From: Clostridia bacterium
Lineage (GTDB): Bacteria > Bacillota > Clostridia > Christensenellales > Aristaeellaceae
Assembly: GCA_017471125.1 (NCBI GenBank)
Contig: JAFUWR010000232.1
Location: 1-23,134 of the forward strand
Length of the DNA: 23,134 nucleotides
Direction: 5' to 3'
Every line of letters begins with the position of its first letter. Positions within the stretch are counted from its first letter, which is position 1. Below are positions 1-7,392 of this stretch, piece after piece. The translations under genes and the position numbers were made by a program. The notes under the pieces were generated by a model. It saw only the letters and a list, made by a program, of their open reading frames with translations. It was not told the origin of the DNA and did not search any database.

Positions 1-235
1 CCACGACAACTGCGTCTCCGGCATCACCGCCAATCGGGAGAAGATGCACCACAACCTGTACAACAGCCTGATGCTGGTCACGGCGCTCAACCCCTATATC
101 GGCTATGACAACGCCGCCAAGACCGCCAAGCTGGCCCACAAGGAGAACATCTCCCTCAAGGAGGCGTGCGTCAAGCTGGGCTTCCTGACGCCGGAAAAAT
201 TTGACGAGGTATTCCATCCGGAAGAGATGGCGTAA
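1..235 (+). CDS. fumC: Class II fumarate hydratase, C-terminal fragment
   Basis: The reading frame is open from base 2 and gives the last 77 residues of a fumarase of the aspartase/fumarase superfamily; the 5' part lies outside the window. The stretch NCVSGITANREK followed by SLMLVTALNPYIGYD and AAKTAKLAHKE is the characteristic C-terminal fumarase domain of class II (FumC) enzymes, which interconvert malate and fumarate in the cytoplasm. Family enzymes are about 460 residues, so roughly one sixth is visible. The stop is 33 bp before hdrB, with no terminator between, so it is probably the leading part of the same operon. This matters because the operon ends in a fumarate reductase-like pair: FumC would supply its substrate. 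Argininosuccinate lyase or aspartase are less likely given the fumarase-type ending. Confidence 0.9.
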   Translation, partial: HDNCVSGITANREKMHHNLYNSLMLVTALNPYIGYDNAAKTAKLAHKENISLKEACVKLGFLTPEKFDEVFHPEEMA

Positions 236-268
236 GCCAGAACGAAACGTGAGCGAGGTAATGCTTAT

Positions 269-1063
269 ATGACTTACAGCTACTATCCCGGCTGCACGCT
301 CAAGACCAAGGCGAAGGAGCTGGACCGCTACGGCCGGCTCTCCGCCGAGGCCCTGGGGGTGAAGCTGGAGGAGATCGAAAACTGGCAGTGCTGCGGCGCG
401 GTGTACCCGCAGGCGTCGGACGAGATCGCCACGAAGCTCTCGGCCATCCGGGCGCTGGACGCGGCGAAGCAGAAGGGGCAAAAGCTCCTGACCCTGTGCT
501 CGGCCTGCCATCACGTCATCAAGCGCGTGAACAACGACATGCGCACGGACGACAACATCCGGCTCAAGGCCAACAACTATTTGCAGTTGGACGAGCCCTA
601 CCTGGGCGAGGCCGAGGTGGTCCACTACCTGGAGATGCTGCGCGACGAGGTCGGCTTCGACAACTTGAGGAAGGCCGTCAAGAACCCGTTGAAGGGCCGG
701 AAGATCGCCGCCTACTACGGCTGCCTGCTGCTTCGGCCGTCGGGCGTCATGGCCTTCGACGACCCGGAGTGTCCCCGGATCATCGAGGACTTCATCCGCG
801 CCATCGGCGCGGAGCCGGTGATCTATTCCCAGCGCAACGAGTGCTGCGGCGGCTACATGGCCCTGGAGGACAAGCCCGCCGCCCAAAGGCGCGTGGACGC
901 CATCGTCAAGTCCGCCGCCGACGCGGGCGCGGACACGATCATCACCGCGTGTCCGCTGTGCATGTACAACCTGGACGCCAACGCCACGGAGCATGTGCTC
1001 CCCGTGAAGTACTTCACCGAGCTGCTCTACCAGGCGCTGGGGCTTGAAAAGGAGGGTGAATGA
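269..1063 (+). CDS. hdrB: Heterodisulfide reductase subunit B (HdrB)
   Basis: This 264-residue protein has two CCG domains. Cysteines sit at 9, 41, 42, 77 and 80 (first set) and 152, 192, 193, 228 and 231 (second set). This is the full ten-ligand pattern that holds the two noncubane [4Fe-4S] clusters of HdrB, where disulfide reduction occurs in methanogens. It should therefore be catalytically competent and not only a relay. It is soluble, with no signal peptide or membrane segment, and of normal family length. The stop codon overlaps the hdrC start (ATGA). In bacteria HdrB partners with HdrC and HdrA; the natural disulfide (or protein) substrate is unknown here, and linkage to fumarase and fumarate reductase genes makes electron delivery toward fumarate a candidate role. 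Confidence 0.93.
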   Translation: MTYSYYPGCTLKTKAKELDRYGRLSAEALGVKLEEIENWQCCGAVYPQASDEIATKLSAIRALDAAKQKGQKLLTLCSACHHVIKRVNNDMRTDDNIRLKANNYLQLDEPYLGEAEVVHYLEMLRDEVGFDNLRKAVKNPLKGRKIAAYYGCLLLRPSGVMAFDDPECPRIIEDFIRAIGAEPVIYSQRNECCGGYMALEDKPAAQRRVDAIVKSAADAGADTIITACPLCMYNLDANATEHVLPVKYFTELLYQALGLEKEGE

Positions 1064-1449
1064 TGTCGAACGCAGTGACCACCGAGGACATCCTGCGCAT
1101 CAGCGGCGTCGATCCCCGCAAGTGCATGAAGTGCGGCAAGTGCTCCGGCACCTGTCCCGCCTATGACGAGATGGAGTACCATCCCCACCAGTTCGTCTAC
1201 ATGGTCCAGCGGGGCCAGATCGACAAGCTGATGGCGTCGAAGTCCATCTACAAGTGCCTGACCTGCTTCGCGTGTCTGGAGCGGTGTCCCCGCAACGTCG
1301 AGCCGGCGAAGCTCATCGAGGCGGTGCGGCTGGCTGTCGTGCGGCAGCAGGGCATGAACCACATGACGGAGAACGACATCCCCGCGCTGCTGGACGACAA
1401 GCTGCCCCAGCAGGCCATCGTATCCGCCATGCGCAAATACAAGAAGTAA
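1060..1449 (+). CDS. hdrC: Heterodisulfide reductase subunit C (HdrC)
   Basis: This 129-residue soluble ferredoxin-like protein carries two CxxCxxCxxxCP motifs, at C22/25/28/32 and C66/69/72/76, each binding a cubane [4Fe-4S] cluster. In Hdr complexes HdrC passes electrons from the flavin subunit HdrA to HdrB. The start ATG overlaps the hdrB stop by four bases; a second ATG directly follows, so the true start could be one codon later. The length suits the stand-alone soluble HdrC of bifurcating complexes and is not fused to a membrane subunit. The order hdrB-hdrC-hdrA and translational coupling support one multi-subunit complex. Confidence 0.93.
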   Translation: MMSNAVTTEDILRISGVDPRKCMKCGKCSGTCPAYDEMEYHPHQFVYMVQRGQIDKLMASKSIYKCLTCFACLERCPRNVEPAKLIEAVRLAVVRQQGMNHMTENDIPALLDDKLPQQAIVSAMRKYKK

Positions 1450-1464
1450 GGAGGGCGACGCGAT

Positions 1465-3456
1465 ATGCAGAAAATTGGCGTATTTGTATGCTGGTGCGGA
1501 AGCAACATCGCCGCGACCGTGGACGTCAAGGCCGTCGCGAACGCGATGCGTTCGGAACCGGGCGTCGTCTTCAGCACCGACTATCAGTACATGTGCTCCG
1601 AGAACGGGCAGAACCTCATCAAGGACGCCATCCGGGACTACAAGCTGGACGGCATCGTGGTCTGTTCCTGCTCCCCCCGGATGCACGAGGCGACCTTCCG
1701 CAAGACCGCTATGGCGGCGGGCCTGAACCCCTACATGGTGGAGATCGCCAACATCCGCGAGCAGTGCTCCTGGATCCACAAGGACATCCCGGAGGGCACC
1801 CAGAAGGCCATGGTGCTGGCGCGCGCCGCCATCGCCAAGGTCAAGAAGAACGCCCCGCTGACCGCGGGCACCAGCCCGGTCACCAAGCGGGCGCTGGTCA
1901 TCGGCGGCGGCATCGCGGGCATACAGACCGCGCTGGACGTGGCCGACGCGGGCTACGAGGTGGACATCGTCGAAAAGTCGCCCACCATCGGCGGCCGCAT
2001 GGCCCAGCTGGACAAGACCTTCCCGACCCTCGACTGCGCGGCCTGCATCCTGACCCCCAAGATGGTGGAGGCCAACCAGCACGAGAAGATCAACCTCATC
2101 ACCTATTCCGAGCTGGAGAACGTCTCCGGCTTCGTGGGCAACTTCACCGCCCGCATCCGCAAGCGCGCCCGCTTCGTCGACGAGAAGAAGTGCACCGGCT
2201 GCGGCGTCTGCACGGAGAAGTGTCCCTCCCGCAAGGGCCTGAACGAGTTCAACATGGGCCTGAACACTCGCGGCGCGGTCTACATCCCGTTCGCGCAGGC
2301 CATCCCGAACCTGGCCGTCATCGACGCCTCGAACTGCATCCACTTCCGCACCGGCAAGTGCGGCATCTGCAAGAAGAACTGCTCCGCCGGGGCCATCAAC
2401 TTCGAGCAGCAGGACGAGATCATCGAGCGGCAGTACGGCGCCATCGTCGTGGCCACTGGCTTCAAGCCCATCGACGCCTCCTATTTCGACGAGTACGCCT
2501 ACAACCAGTCCCCGGACGTGGTGACCTCCCTGGAGTTCGAGCGCCTGATGAACGCCGCGGGCCCCACCAAGGGCATCCTCCAGCGCCCCTCCGACGGCGA
2601 GCATCCCCACGAGATCGTGTTCATACAGTGCGTGGGCAGCCGCTGCTCCAAGGACGCGACCAAGGGCAAGGAGTACTGCTCCAAGATCTGCTGCATGTAC
2701 ACCGCCAAGCACGCCATGCTCGTCCGCGAGAAGTACCCGGACGTGAAGGTGCACGTGTTCTACATCGACGTGCGCACCCCCGGCAAGAACTTCGACGAGT
2801 TCTACCGCCGCGCGGTCGAGCAGTACGACGTGGACTACATCAAGGGCATGGTGGGCAAGGTCACCGTGGAGGGCAAGAAGCTGCGCGTGCAGGGCAGCGA
2901 CCTGATCTCCAACGAGCAGGTCCACATCGACGCCGACATGGTGGTGCTGGCCACGGCCATCGAGCCCGATCCCACCGCCCGCTCCATCGGCACCATGCTG
3001 ACCGCCTCCATGGACACCAACGACTTCTTCACCGAGGCCCATCCCAAGCTGCGCCCCGTGGAGAGCCCGACCGCGGGCATCTTCCTGTCCGGCGTGTGCC
3101 AGGGCCCCAAGGACATCCCCGAGACCGTCGCCCCGGCCGGCGCGGCGGCCAGCAAGGTCATCGGCCTGCTCAGCAAGAACGAGCTGGTGGGCAACCCCTG
3201 CGTGGCCCACGCCAACGAGCTTTTGTGCAACGGCTGCTCCCAGTGCGAGCGGGTCTGCCCCTACGGCGCGATCACCTACGTGGAGAAGGAGGTCCGCGGG
3301 CCGGAGTTCCGCGGCACCAAGCGCGTGGCCGTGGTCAACGAGGCCGTCTGCCAGGGCTGCGGCGCGTGCACCGTCACCTGCCCGTCCACGGCCATGGACC
3401 TGAAGGGCTTCTCAAATAACCAGATCATCGCGGAGGTGGACGCCATATGTCGATGA
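1465..3456 (+). CDS. hdrA: Heterodisulfide reductase subunit A (HdrA), FAD/iron-sulfur bifurcating subunit
   Basis: This 663-residue flavoprotein is the core of the Hdr complex. An N-terminal HdrA domain carries C9/C11 and C67/C69. The FAD Rossmann motif GGGIAG lies at 147-152, followed by the HdrA-typical GGRMAQLDKTFPTLDCAAC. An inserted two-cluster ferredoxin region has C243/246/249/253 and C291/299/302/306, and a C-terminal ferredoxin domain has C588/591/594/598 and C629/632/635/639. In known complexes the HdrA flavin splits electron pairs between ferredoxin and HdrC/HdrB. The cysteine sets look intact. An AAGGAGG site at 1448-1454 precedes the ATG. The 3' end overlaps flxD by 10 bases, suggesting coupled translation with the subunit that feeds HdrA. 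There is no sign of selenocysteine or frameshift. Confidence 0.95.
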   Translation: MQKIGVFVCWCGSNIAATVDVKAVANAMRSEPGVVFSTDYQYMCSENGQNLIKDAIRDYKLDGIVVCSCSPRMHEATFRKTAMAAGLNPYMVEIANIREQCSWIHKDIPEGTQKAMVLARAAIAKVKKNAPLTAGTSPVTKRALVIGGGIAGIQTALDVADAGYEVDIVEKSPTIGGRMAQLDKTFPTLDCAACILTPKMVEANQHEKINLITYSELENVSGFVGNFTARIRKRARFVDEKKCTGCGVCTEKCPSRKGLNEFNMGLNTRGAVYIPFAQAIPNLAVIDASNCIHFRTGKCGICKKNCSAGAINFEQQDEIIERQYGAIVVATGFKPIDASYFDEYAYNQSPDVVTSLEFERLMNAAGPTKGILQRPSDGEHPHEIVFIQCVGSRCSKDATKGKEYCSKICCMYTAKHAMLVREKYPDVKVHVFYIDVRTPGKNFDEFYRRAVEQYDVDYIKGMVGKVTVEGKKLRVQGSDLISNEQVHIDADMVVLATAIEPDPTARSIGTMLTASMDTNDFFTEAHPKLRPVESPTAGIFLSGVCQGPKDIPETVAPAGAAASKVIGLLSKNELVGNPCVAHANELLCNGCSQCERVCPYGAITYVEKEVRGPEFRGTKRVAVVNEAVCQGCGACTVTCPSTAMDLKGFSNNQIIAEVDAICR

Positions 3457-3887
3457 ACACTGAATGGAAACCCAAGATCGTCGCCTTCTGCTGCAACTGG
3501 TGCAGCTACGCGGGCGCTGACCTGGCGGGCTCCAGCCGACTGGCCTATCCCGCCGACGTGAAGATCATCCGCATCCCCTGCTCCTGCCGCCTGAACCCGC
3601 TGTTCATCCTGCGGGCCTTCCAGCGGGGCGCGGACGGCGTCATACTGTGCGGCTGCCATCCGGGGGACTGCCACTATTCCACCGGCAACTACTACGCCCG
3701 CCGCCGCATGACGCTGCTGTTCAGTATGCTCAACTACCTGGGCATCGACAGCCGCCGCACCCGGGTGGAGTGGGTCTCCGCTGCCGAGGGCGCGAAGTTC
3801 GCCGCCACCATGAACGACTTTGCCAAGACCATCACCGCGCTGGGTGAGAACGTGAAACTGGGGGATCTGCGATGCAAAGAGAATTGA
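3447..3887 (+). CDS. flxD: MvhD/FlxD-family [2Fe-2S] electron-transfer subunit
   Basis: This 146-residue protein belongs to the MvhD family, which docks on HdrA and delivers electrons from a hydrogenase, formate dehydrogenase or NADH dehydrogenase module. Cysteines at 15, 16, 19, 45, 47, 68, 70 and 75, with the FCCNWC and CGCHPGDCH signatures, are typical. No hydrogenase genes are present nearby; instead NADH-oxidising Flx-type subunits follow, so the FlxD name (as in bacterial FlxABCD-HdrABC) fits better than MvhD. It overlaps hdrA by 10 bases and the next gene by 16. A second in-frame ATG two codons downstream (3453) is an alternative start. Confidence 0.92.
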   Translation: MSMNTEWKPKIVAFCCNWCSYAGADLAGSSRLAYPADVKIIRIPCSCRLNPLFILRAFQRGADGVILCGCHPGDCHYSTGNYYARRRMTLLFSMLNYLGIDSRRTRVEWVSAAEGAKFAATMNDFAKTITALGENVKLGDLRCKEN

Positions 3888-4849
3888 TCGATCGAATCCG
3901 CGCCCTGATGGACGAGGGCGTGGCCACGCGGGTGCTCGGGTGGAAAAACGGCGAGTTCTTCTATGACACCGAGCCCGCCATCCTTGCCGCGGATCAACTG
4001 GATCAACTGGTCTACGATTCCTTCTGCGGCCCGAACCTGTCCAAGTACCTCATCCAGGAAATGCCGAAGCTGGGCGAGGGGGAGAAGCTCATCGCCCTCG
4101 TCAAGCCCTGCGACAGCTATTCCTTCAACCAGCTCTGCACCGAACACCGCATCGACAAGGAGAAGGTCTACGTCATCGGCGTGGGCTGCAGGGGCAAGAT
4201 CGACGTGGACAAGATCCGCGCCAGGGGCGTCACCGGCATCACCGCCATCGACGAGGACGGCGACACGCTGACCGTCCACACCCTGTACGGCGACGAGAAG
4301 ATCGACCGCAAGGACGTGCTGCTCAACAAGTGCATGGCCTGCAAGGGCAAGGAGCACAAGGTCTCAGACGAGCAGCTCGGCGAGTCCGAGGACACCTGCG
4401 TCGTCGACCGCTTCGAGCAGGTCAAGGCGCTGGAGGCCATGTCCGCCGAGGAGCGCTTCGCGTTCTGGCGGTCCGAGCTGTCCAAGTGCATCCGCTGCAA
4501 CGCCTGCCGCAACGTCTGTCCCGCCTGCTCCTGCGTGAAGTGCGTGTTCGACAACCCGAACACCGGCGTGCAGAACAAGGCCGCCGCGGACGACTTCGAG
4601 GAGAACCTGTTCCACATCATCCGCGCCTTCCACGTGGCCGGCCGCTGCACCGACTGCGGCGAGTGCTCCCGCGTGTGCCCCCAGGGCATACCGCTGCACC
4701 TGCTGAACCGCAAGTTCATCTCCGACATCGACGAGCTGTACGGCGACTACCAGGCGGGCGAGGAAGTCGGCCAGCGCCATCCCGTCATCAACTACACCCA
4801 GGGCGACTGCGAGCCGTCCGTGGTGCACGAGAGGGGGAACAACGCATGA
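3872..4849 (+). CDS. flxC: FlxC-like 4Fe-4S dicluster protein with FrhB/FdhB-like N-terminal region
   Basis: This 325-residue soluble protein has an N-terminal half resembling FrhB/HdrF-type electron-transfer proteins (VKPCDSYSFNQL near 78-88, extra C154 and C157). A C-terminal ferredoxin region has two clusters, at C206/209/212/216 and C259/262/265/269. A GGGGG ribosome binding site at 3861-3865 sits about six bases before the ATG. In FlxABCD systems two such dicluster subunits connect the NADH flavoprotein FlxA to FlxD. The C versus B label is assigned only by mirrored gene order (next to flxD here) and may be swapped. It overlaps flxD upstream by 16 bases and flxB downstream by four, as expected for subunits of one complex. 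Confidence 0.82.
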   Translation: MQRELIDRIRALMDEGVATRVLGWKNGEFFYDTEPAILAADQLDQLVYDSFCGPNLSKYLIQEMPKLGEGEKLIALVKPCDSYSFNQLCTEHRIDKEKVYVIGVGCRGKIDVDKIRARGVTGITAIDEDGDTLTVHTLYGDEKIDRKDVLLNKCMACKGKEHKVSDEQLGESEDTCVVDRFEQVKALEAMSAEERFAFWRSELSKCIRCNACRNVCPACSCVKCVFDNPNTGVQNKAAADDFEENLFHIIRAFHVAGRCTDCGECSRVCPQGIPLHLLNRKFISDIDELYGDYQAGEEVGQRHPVINYTQGDCEPSVVHERGNNA

Positions 4850-5859
4850 AGAAGCTGAACTGCCAGGACCTGAATAAGTGGCTCGCGGGCATCGCCCAAA
4901 AGCGGCGCGTGTACCTGCCCATCGAGCAGGCCGACCAGGTCAACTACGGCGTGTGGACCGAGGACGCCAAGCCGCGCCTCGACGTGCTGCGCACGGTCAA
5001 GTCCGCCAAGGACGCCTTCTTCCCCCAGGTGGAGAACATGATGAACTTCAAGACCGAGGGGAAGACCATGTCGGTCGAGATGATCGACCCCAAGGCCGAG
5101 GACTTCGTGCTGATCGGCGTGCGCGCCTGCGACATGAAGAGCTTCGACATCCTGGACCGCGTGTTCCTGTCCGACCCCTACGACCCGTTCTACGCCGCCC
5201 GCCGCGAGCACTCCGCCGTGGTGACGCTGGCCTGCGGACGCCCGGACGAGAACTGCTTCTGCGCCAACTTCGGCGTCGATCCCGCCGACCCCAAGGGCGA
5301 CGCGACCATGTGGATCGTGGACGATACCATCTACCTGCGCGCCGACACCGACAAGGGCGAGGCGCTGGTGGAGGGGCTTGAGGACGCGGACGACGCGCCC
5401 GTCAAGGCCCAGCAGGACGCGACCCGCGCGGTCGTCGAAAAGCTGCCGTTCGCGCATTTGGATTTGAACGGCTTCGACGGCGACCACCTGATGGAGAAGT
5501 TCGACAGCCCCAAGTGGGCGGAGCTTTCCCGGGCGTGCCTGGGCTGCGGCACCTGCACCTTCGTGTGCCCCACCTGCCAGTGCTACGACATCCGGGACTT
5601 CGACACCGGGAACGGCATCCAGCGCTACCGCTGCTGGGACAGCTGCATGTATTCCGACTTCACCCTCATGGCCCACGGCACCAACCGCCCCACCCAGGTG
5701 GAGCGCTTCCGCCAGCGGTTCATGCACAAGCTGATCTACTTCCCCTCCAACAACGAGGGCATGTATTCCTGCGTGGGCTGCGGCCGCTGCCTGGCCAAGT
5801 GCCCGCAGAACCTGAACATCGTCAAGGTCATCAAGGCGCTGGGAGGTGACGAGGCATGA
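4846..5859 (+). CDS. flxB: FlxB-like 4Fe-4S dicluster protein (HydB/AsrA family)
   Basis: This 337-residue protein has the fold signature of sulfhydrogenase beta subunit / anaerobic sulfite reductase subunit A: an N-terminal domain with GVRACDMKSFDILDRVF (91-107), then ferredoxin motifs at C231/234/237/241 and C309/312/315/319. Extra cysteines (C137, C139, C244, C246, C263, C267) are common in the family. The ATG overlaps the flxC stop as ATGA; the open frame extends further upstream but that part only reads flxC out of frame, so 4846 is the sensible start. With the following flavoprotein it forms an AsrAB/HydBG-like pair that takes electrons from NAD(P)H. No sulfite reductase catalytic subunit or hydrogenase is adjacent, so the Hdr-linked Flx role is preferred. 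Confidence 0.85.
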   Translation: MKKLNCQDLNKWLAGIAQKRRVYLPIEQADQVNYGVWTEDAKPRLDVLRTVKSAKDAFFPQVENMMNFKTEGKTMSVEMIDPKAEDFVLIGVRACDMKSFDILDRVFLSDPYDPFYAARREHSAVVTLACGRPDENCFCANFGVDPADPKGDATMWIVDDTIYLRADTDKGEALVEGLEDADDAPVKAQQDATRAVVEKLPFAHLDLNGFDGDHLMEKFDSPKWAELSRACLGCGTCTFVCPTCQCYDIRDFDTGNGIQRYRCWDSCMYSDFTLMAHGTNRPTQVERFRQRFMHKLIYFPSNNEGMYSCVGCGRCLAKCPQNLNIVKVIKALGGDEA

Positions 5860-6686
5860 GGACCGACAATCTGATCCCGATGATCGGCGTCGTGACCGAG
5901 ATCAGGCGCGACACCCCGGACATCAAGACCTTCCGGGTGGAGAAGCCCGAGGGCGGCAAGTGCTTCGAACACATGCCCGGCCAGTGCGCCATGCTGTCCA
6001 TCCCCGGCGTGGGCGAGGCGATGTTCTCCATCACCTCCTCGCCGACGGTGAAGGACTACCAGGAGTTCTCCATCAAGAAGTGCGGCTGCCTGACCGACTG
6101 GCTCCACGCCATGGAGCCGGGCCAGCAGATCATGATCCGCGGCCCCTTCGGCAAGCACTTCCCCGTGGAGGACGCGCTGAAGGGCAAGGACCTGCTGTTC
6201 ATCGCGGGCGGCGTGGGCCTGGCCCCGCTGCACAGTGTCATCAACTACGTGCTCGACAACCGCGCCGACTACGGCAAGGTGGACATCGTGTACGGCTCCC
6301 GCTCCAAGGACGACCTGCTGGACATCGACGAGATCCAGAACAGCTGGATGGACCCCAGGAACAACATGGATGTCCACCTGACCATCGACCGCCCGCAGGA
6401 GGGCTGGGACGGCCACGTGGCCTTCGTGCCCACCTACGTGGAGGAGCTGGGCTTCGACCCCAACAAGACCGTGCTGGTCTGCGGCCCGCCCATCATGATC
6501 AAGTTCGTGCTCCAGGCCCTGACCAAGCTGGGCTTCGAGAAGAGCCAGGTCTACACCACCATGGAGCTTCGCATGAAGTGCGGCCTGGGCAAGTGCGGCC
6601 GCTGCAACATCGGCGACAAGTACGTCTGCAAGGACGGCCCGGTGTTCAGATTTGACGAACTGGACGAACTGCCTTCCGAATACTGA
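5856..6686 (+). CDS. flxA: FlxA-like FAD/NAD(P)H-binding oxidoreductase subunit
   Basis: This 276-residue protein is of the ferredoxin-NADP reductase superfamily (AsrB/HydG/PyrK-like). The FAD-binding domain includes FSITSSP around 57-63, where the usual RPYS/RxYS arginine-tyrosine is replaced. The nucleotide domain has IAGGVGLAPL (116-125) and CGPPIM (209-214). A C-terminal [2Fe-2S] site is formed by C242, C247, C250 and C258. In FlxABCD-HdrABC this subunit oxidises NADH and sends electrons through FlxB/FlxC/FlxD to HdrA; NADH versus NADPH preference cannot be read from the sequence. The start overlaps the flxB stop (ATGA). It is followed after 19 bp by frdB, so the fumarate reductase genes are in the same transcript. 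Confidence 0.88.
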   Translation: MRTDNLIPMIGVVTEIRRDTPDIKTFRVEKPEGGKCFEHMPGQCAMLSIPGVGEAMFSITSSPTVKDYQEFSIKKCGCLTDWLHAMEPGQQIMIRGPFGKHFPVEDALKGKDLLFIAGGVGLAPLHSVINYVLDNRADYGKVDIVYGSRSKDDLLDIDEIQNSWMDPRNNMDVHLTIDRPQEGWDGHVAFVPTYVEELGFDPNKTVLVCGPPIMIKFVLQALTKLGFEKSQVYTTMELRMKCGLGKCGRCNIGDKYVCKDGPVFRFDELDELPSEY

Positions 6687-6705
6687 TTGGAGGATGGATA
6701 GTGCT

Positions 6706-7380
6706 ATGGCTGATATGGTAAATGTTTTCCTCTACGGAAAGAAATATGAAGTGCCCTCCGATCTGACGATCATGGAGGCGATGGAATACGCGGGCTACAA
6801 GCTGGTGCGCGGCGTGGGCTGTCGCAACGGCTTCTGCGGGGCCTGCGCGACGGTGTACCGCATCGCGGGCGACCGGGAGCTGCACGCGGCGCTGGCTTGC
6901 TCCACCAAGGTGGAGGACGGCATGTACGTGGCGACGCTGCCCTTCTTCCCGCTGATCAAGGAGGCCTACGACATCGAGAAGGTCCGCCCGGACGAGCAGA
7001 TCATGATGCAGCTCTACCCGGAGATCTACTCCTGCGTGGGCTGCAACGCCTGCACCAAGGCGTGCTCCCAGCAGCTCAACGTCATGCAGTACATCGCCCA
7101 CGCCCAGCGCGGCGAGTACGACAAGTGCGCGGAGCTGAGCTTCGACTGCGTGATGTGCGGCATCTGCTCCTCCCGCTGCCCGGCGGGCATCTCCCATCCC
7201 CAGGTGGCCATGCTGGCCCGCAGGCTCAACGGCAAGTACATCGCGCCGGAGTCCAAGCACCTGGCCGACCGGGTCAAGGAGATCCAGGACGGCCTGTGCG
7301 CCGAGGCGATGGAGGCCATCATGGCCAAGCCCATCGAGGAGCTCAAGGAACTCTACAACCATCGCGACATCGAAAAGTAA
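6706..7380 (+). CDS. frdB: Fumarate reductase/succinate dehydrogenase-type iron-sulfur subunit (soluble, TfrB/FrdB-like)
   Basis: With the start at 6706 (GGAGG at 6689-6693) this is a 224-residue protein. A further-upstream ATG at 6694 touches the ribosome site and the 6652 start lies inside flxA, so both are unlikely. The N-terminal ferredoxin domain has a plant-type [2Fe-2S] pattern (C39, C44, C47, C65). Two 4Fe-4S motifs follow at C110/113/116/120 and C148/151/154/158. Classical FrdB has one [4Fe-4S] and one [3Fe-4S] cluster; here both motifs have the CxxCxxCxxxC spacing. Unlike methanogen TfrB there is no fused CCG (HdrB-like) domain; a separate hdrB lies in the same operon instead. It should transfer electrons to the flavoprotein encoded 12 bp downstream. 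Confidence 0.82.
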   Translation: MADMVNVFLYGKKYEVPSDLTIMEAMEYAGYKLVRGVGCRNGFCGACATVYRIAGDRELHAALACSTKVEDGMYVATLPFFPLIKEAYDIEKVRPDEQIMMQLYPEIYSCVGCNACTKACSQQLNVMQYIAHAQRGEYDKCAELSFDCVMCGICSSRCPAGISHPQVAMLARRLNGKYIAPESKHLADRVKEIQDGLCAEAMEAIMAKPIEELKELYNHRDIEK

Positions 7381-7392
7381 GGGGGCGGGCTG

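Noticed and set aside
1027..3210. A 727-codon open frame antisense to hdrC/hdrA
   Set aside because: It mirrors well-identified genes, has repetitive low-complexity Ala/Gly/His/Leu content and no recognisable domain; GC-rich codon bias keeps the antisense frame open.
1254..3419. A 721-codon plus-strand frame overlapping hdrA
   Set aside because: Arg/Gly/His-rich out-of-frame translation of hdrC and hdrA; no homology recognisable.
4846..6686. AsrAB sulfite reductase or sulfhydrogenase electron-transfer pair
   Set aside because: No AsrC siroheme subunit or hydrogenase subunits adjacent; coupling with flxD and hdrABC supports the Flx assignment.
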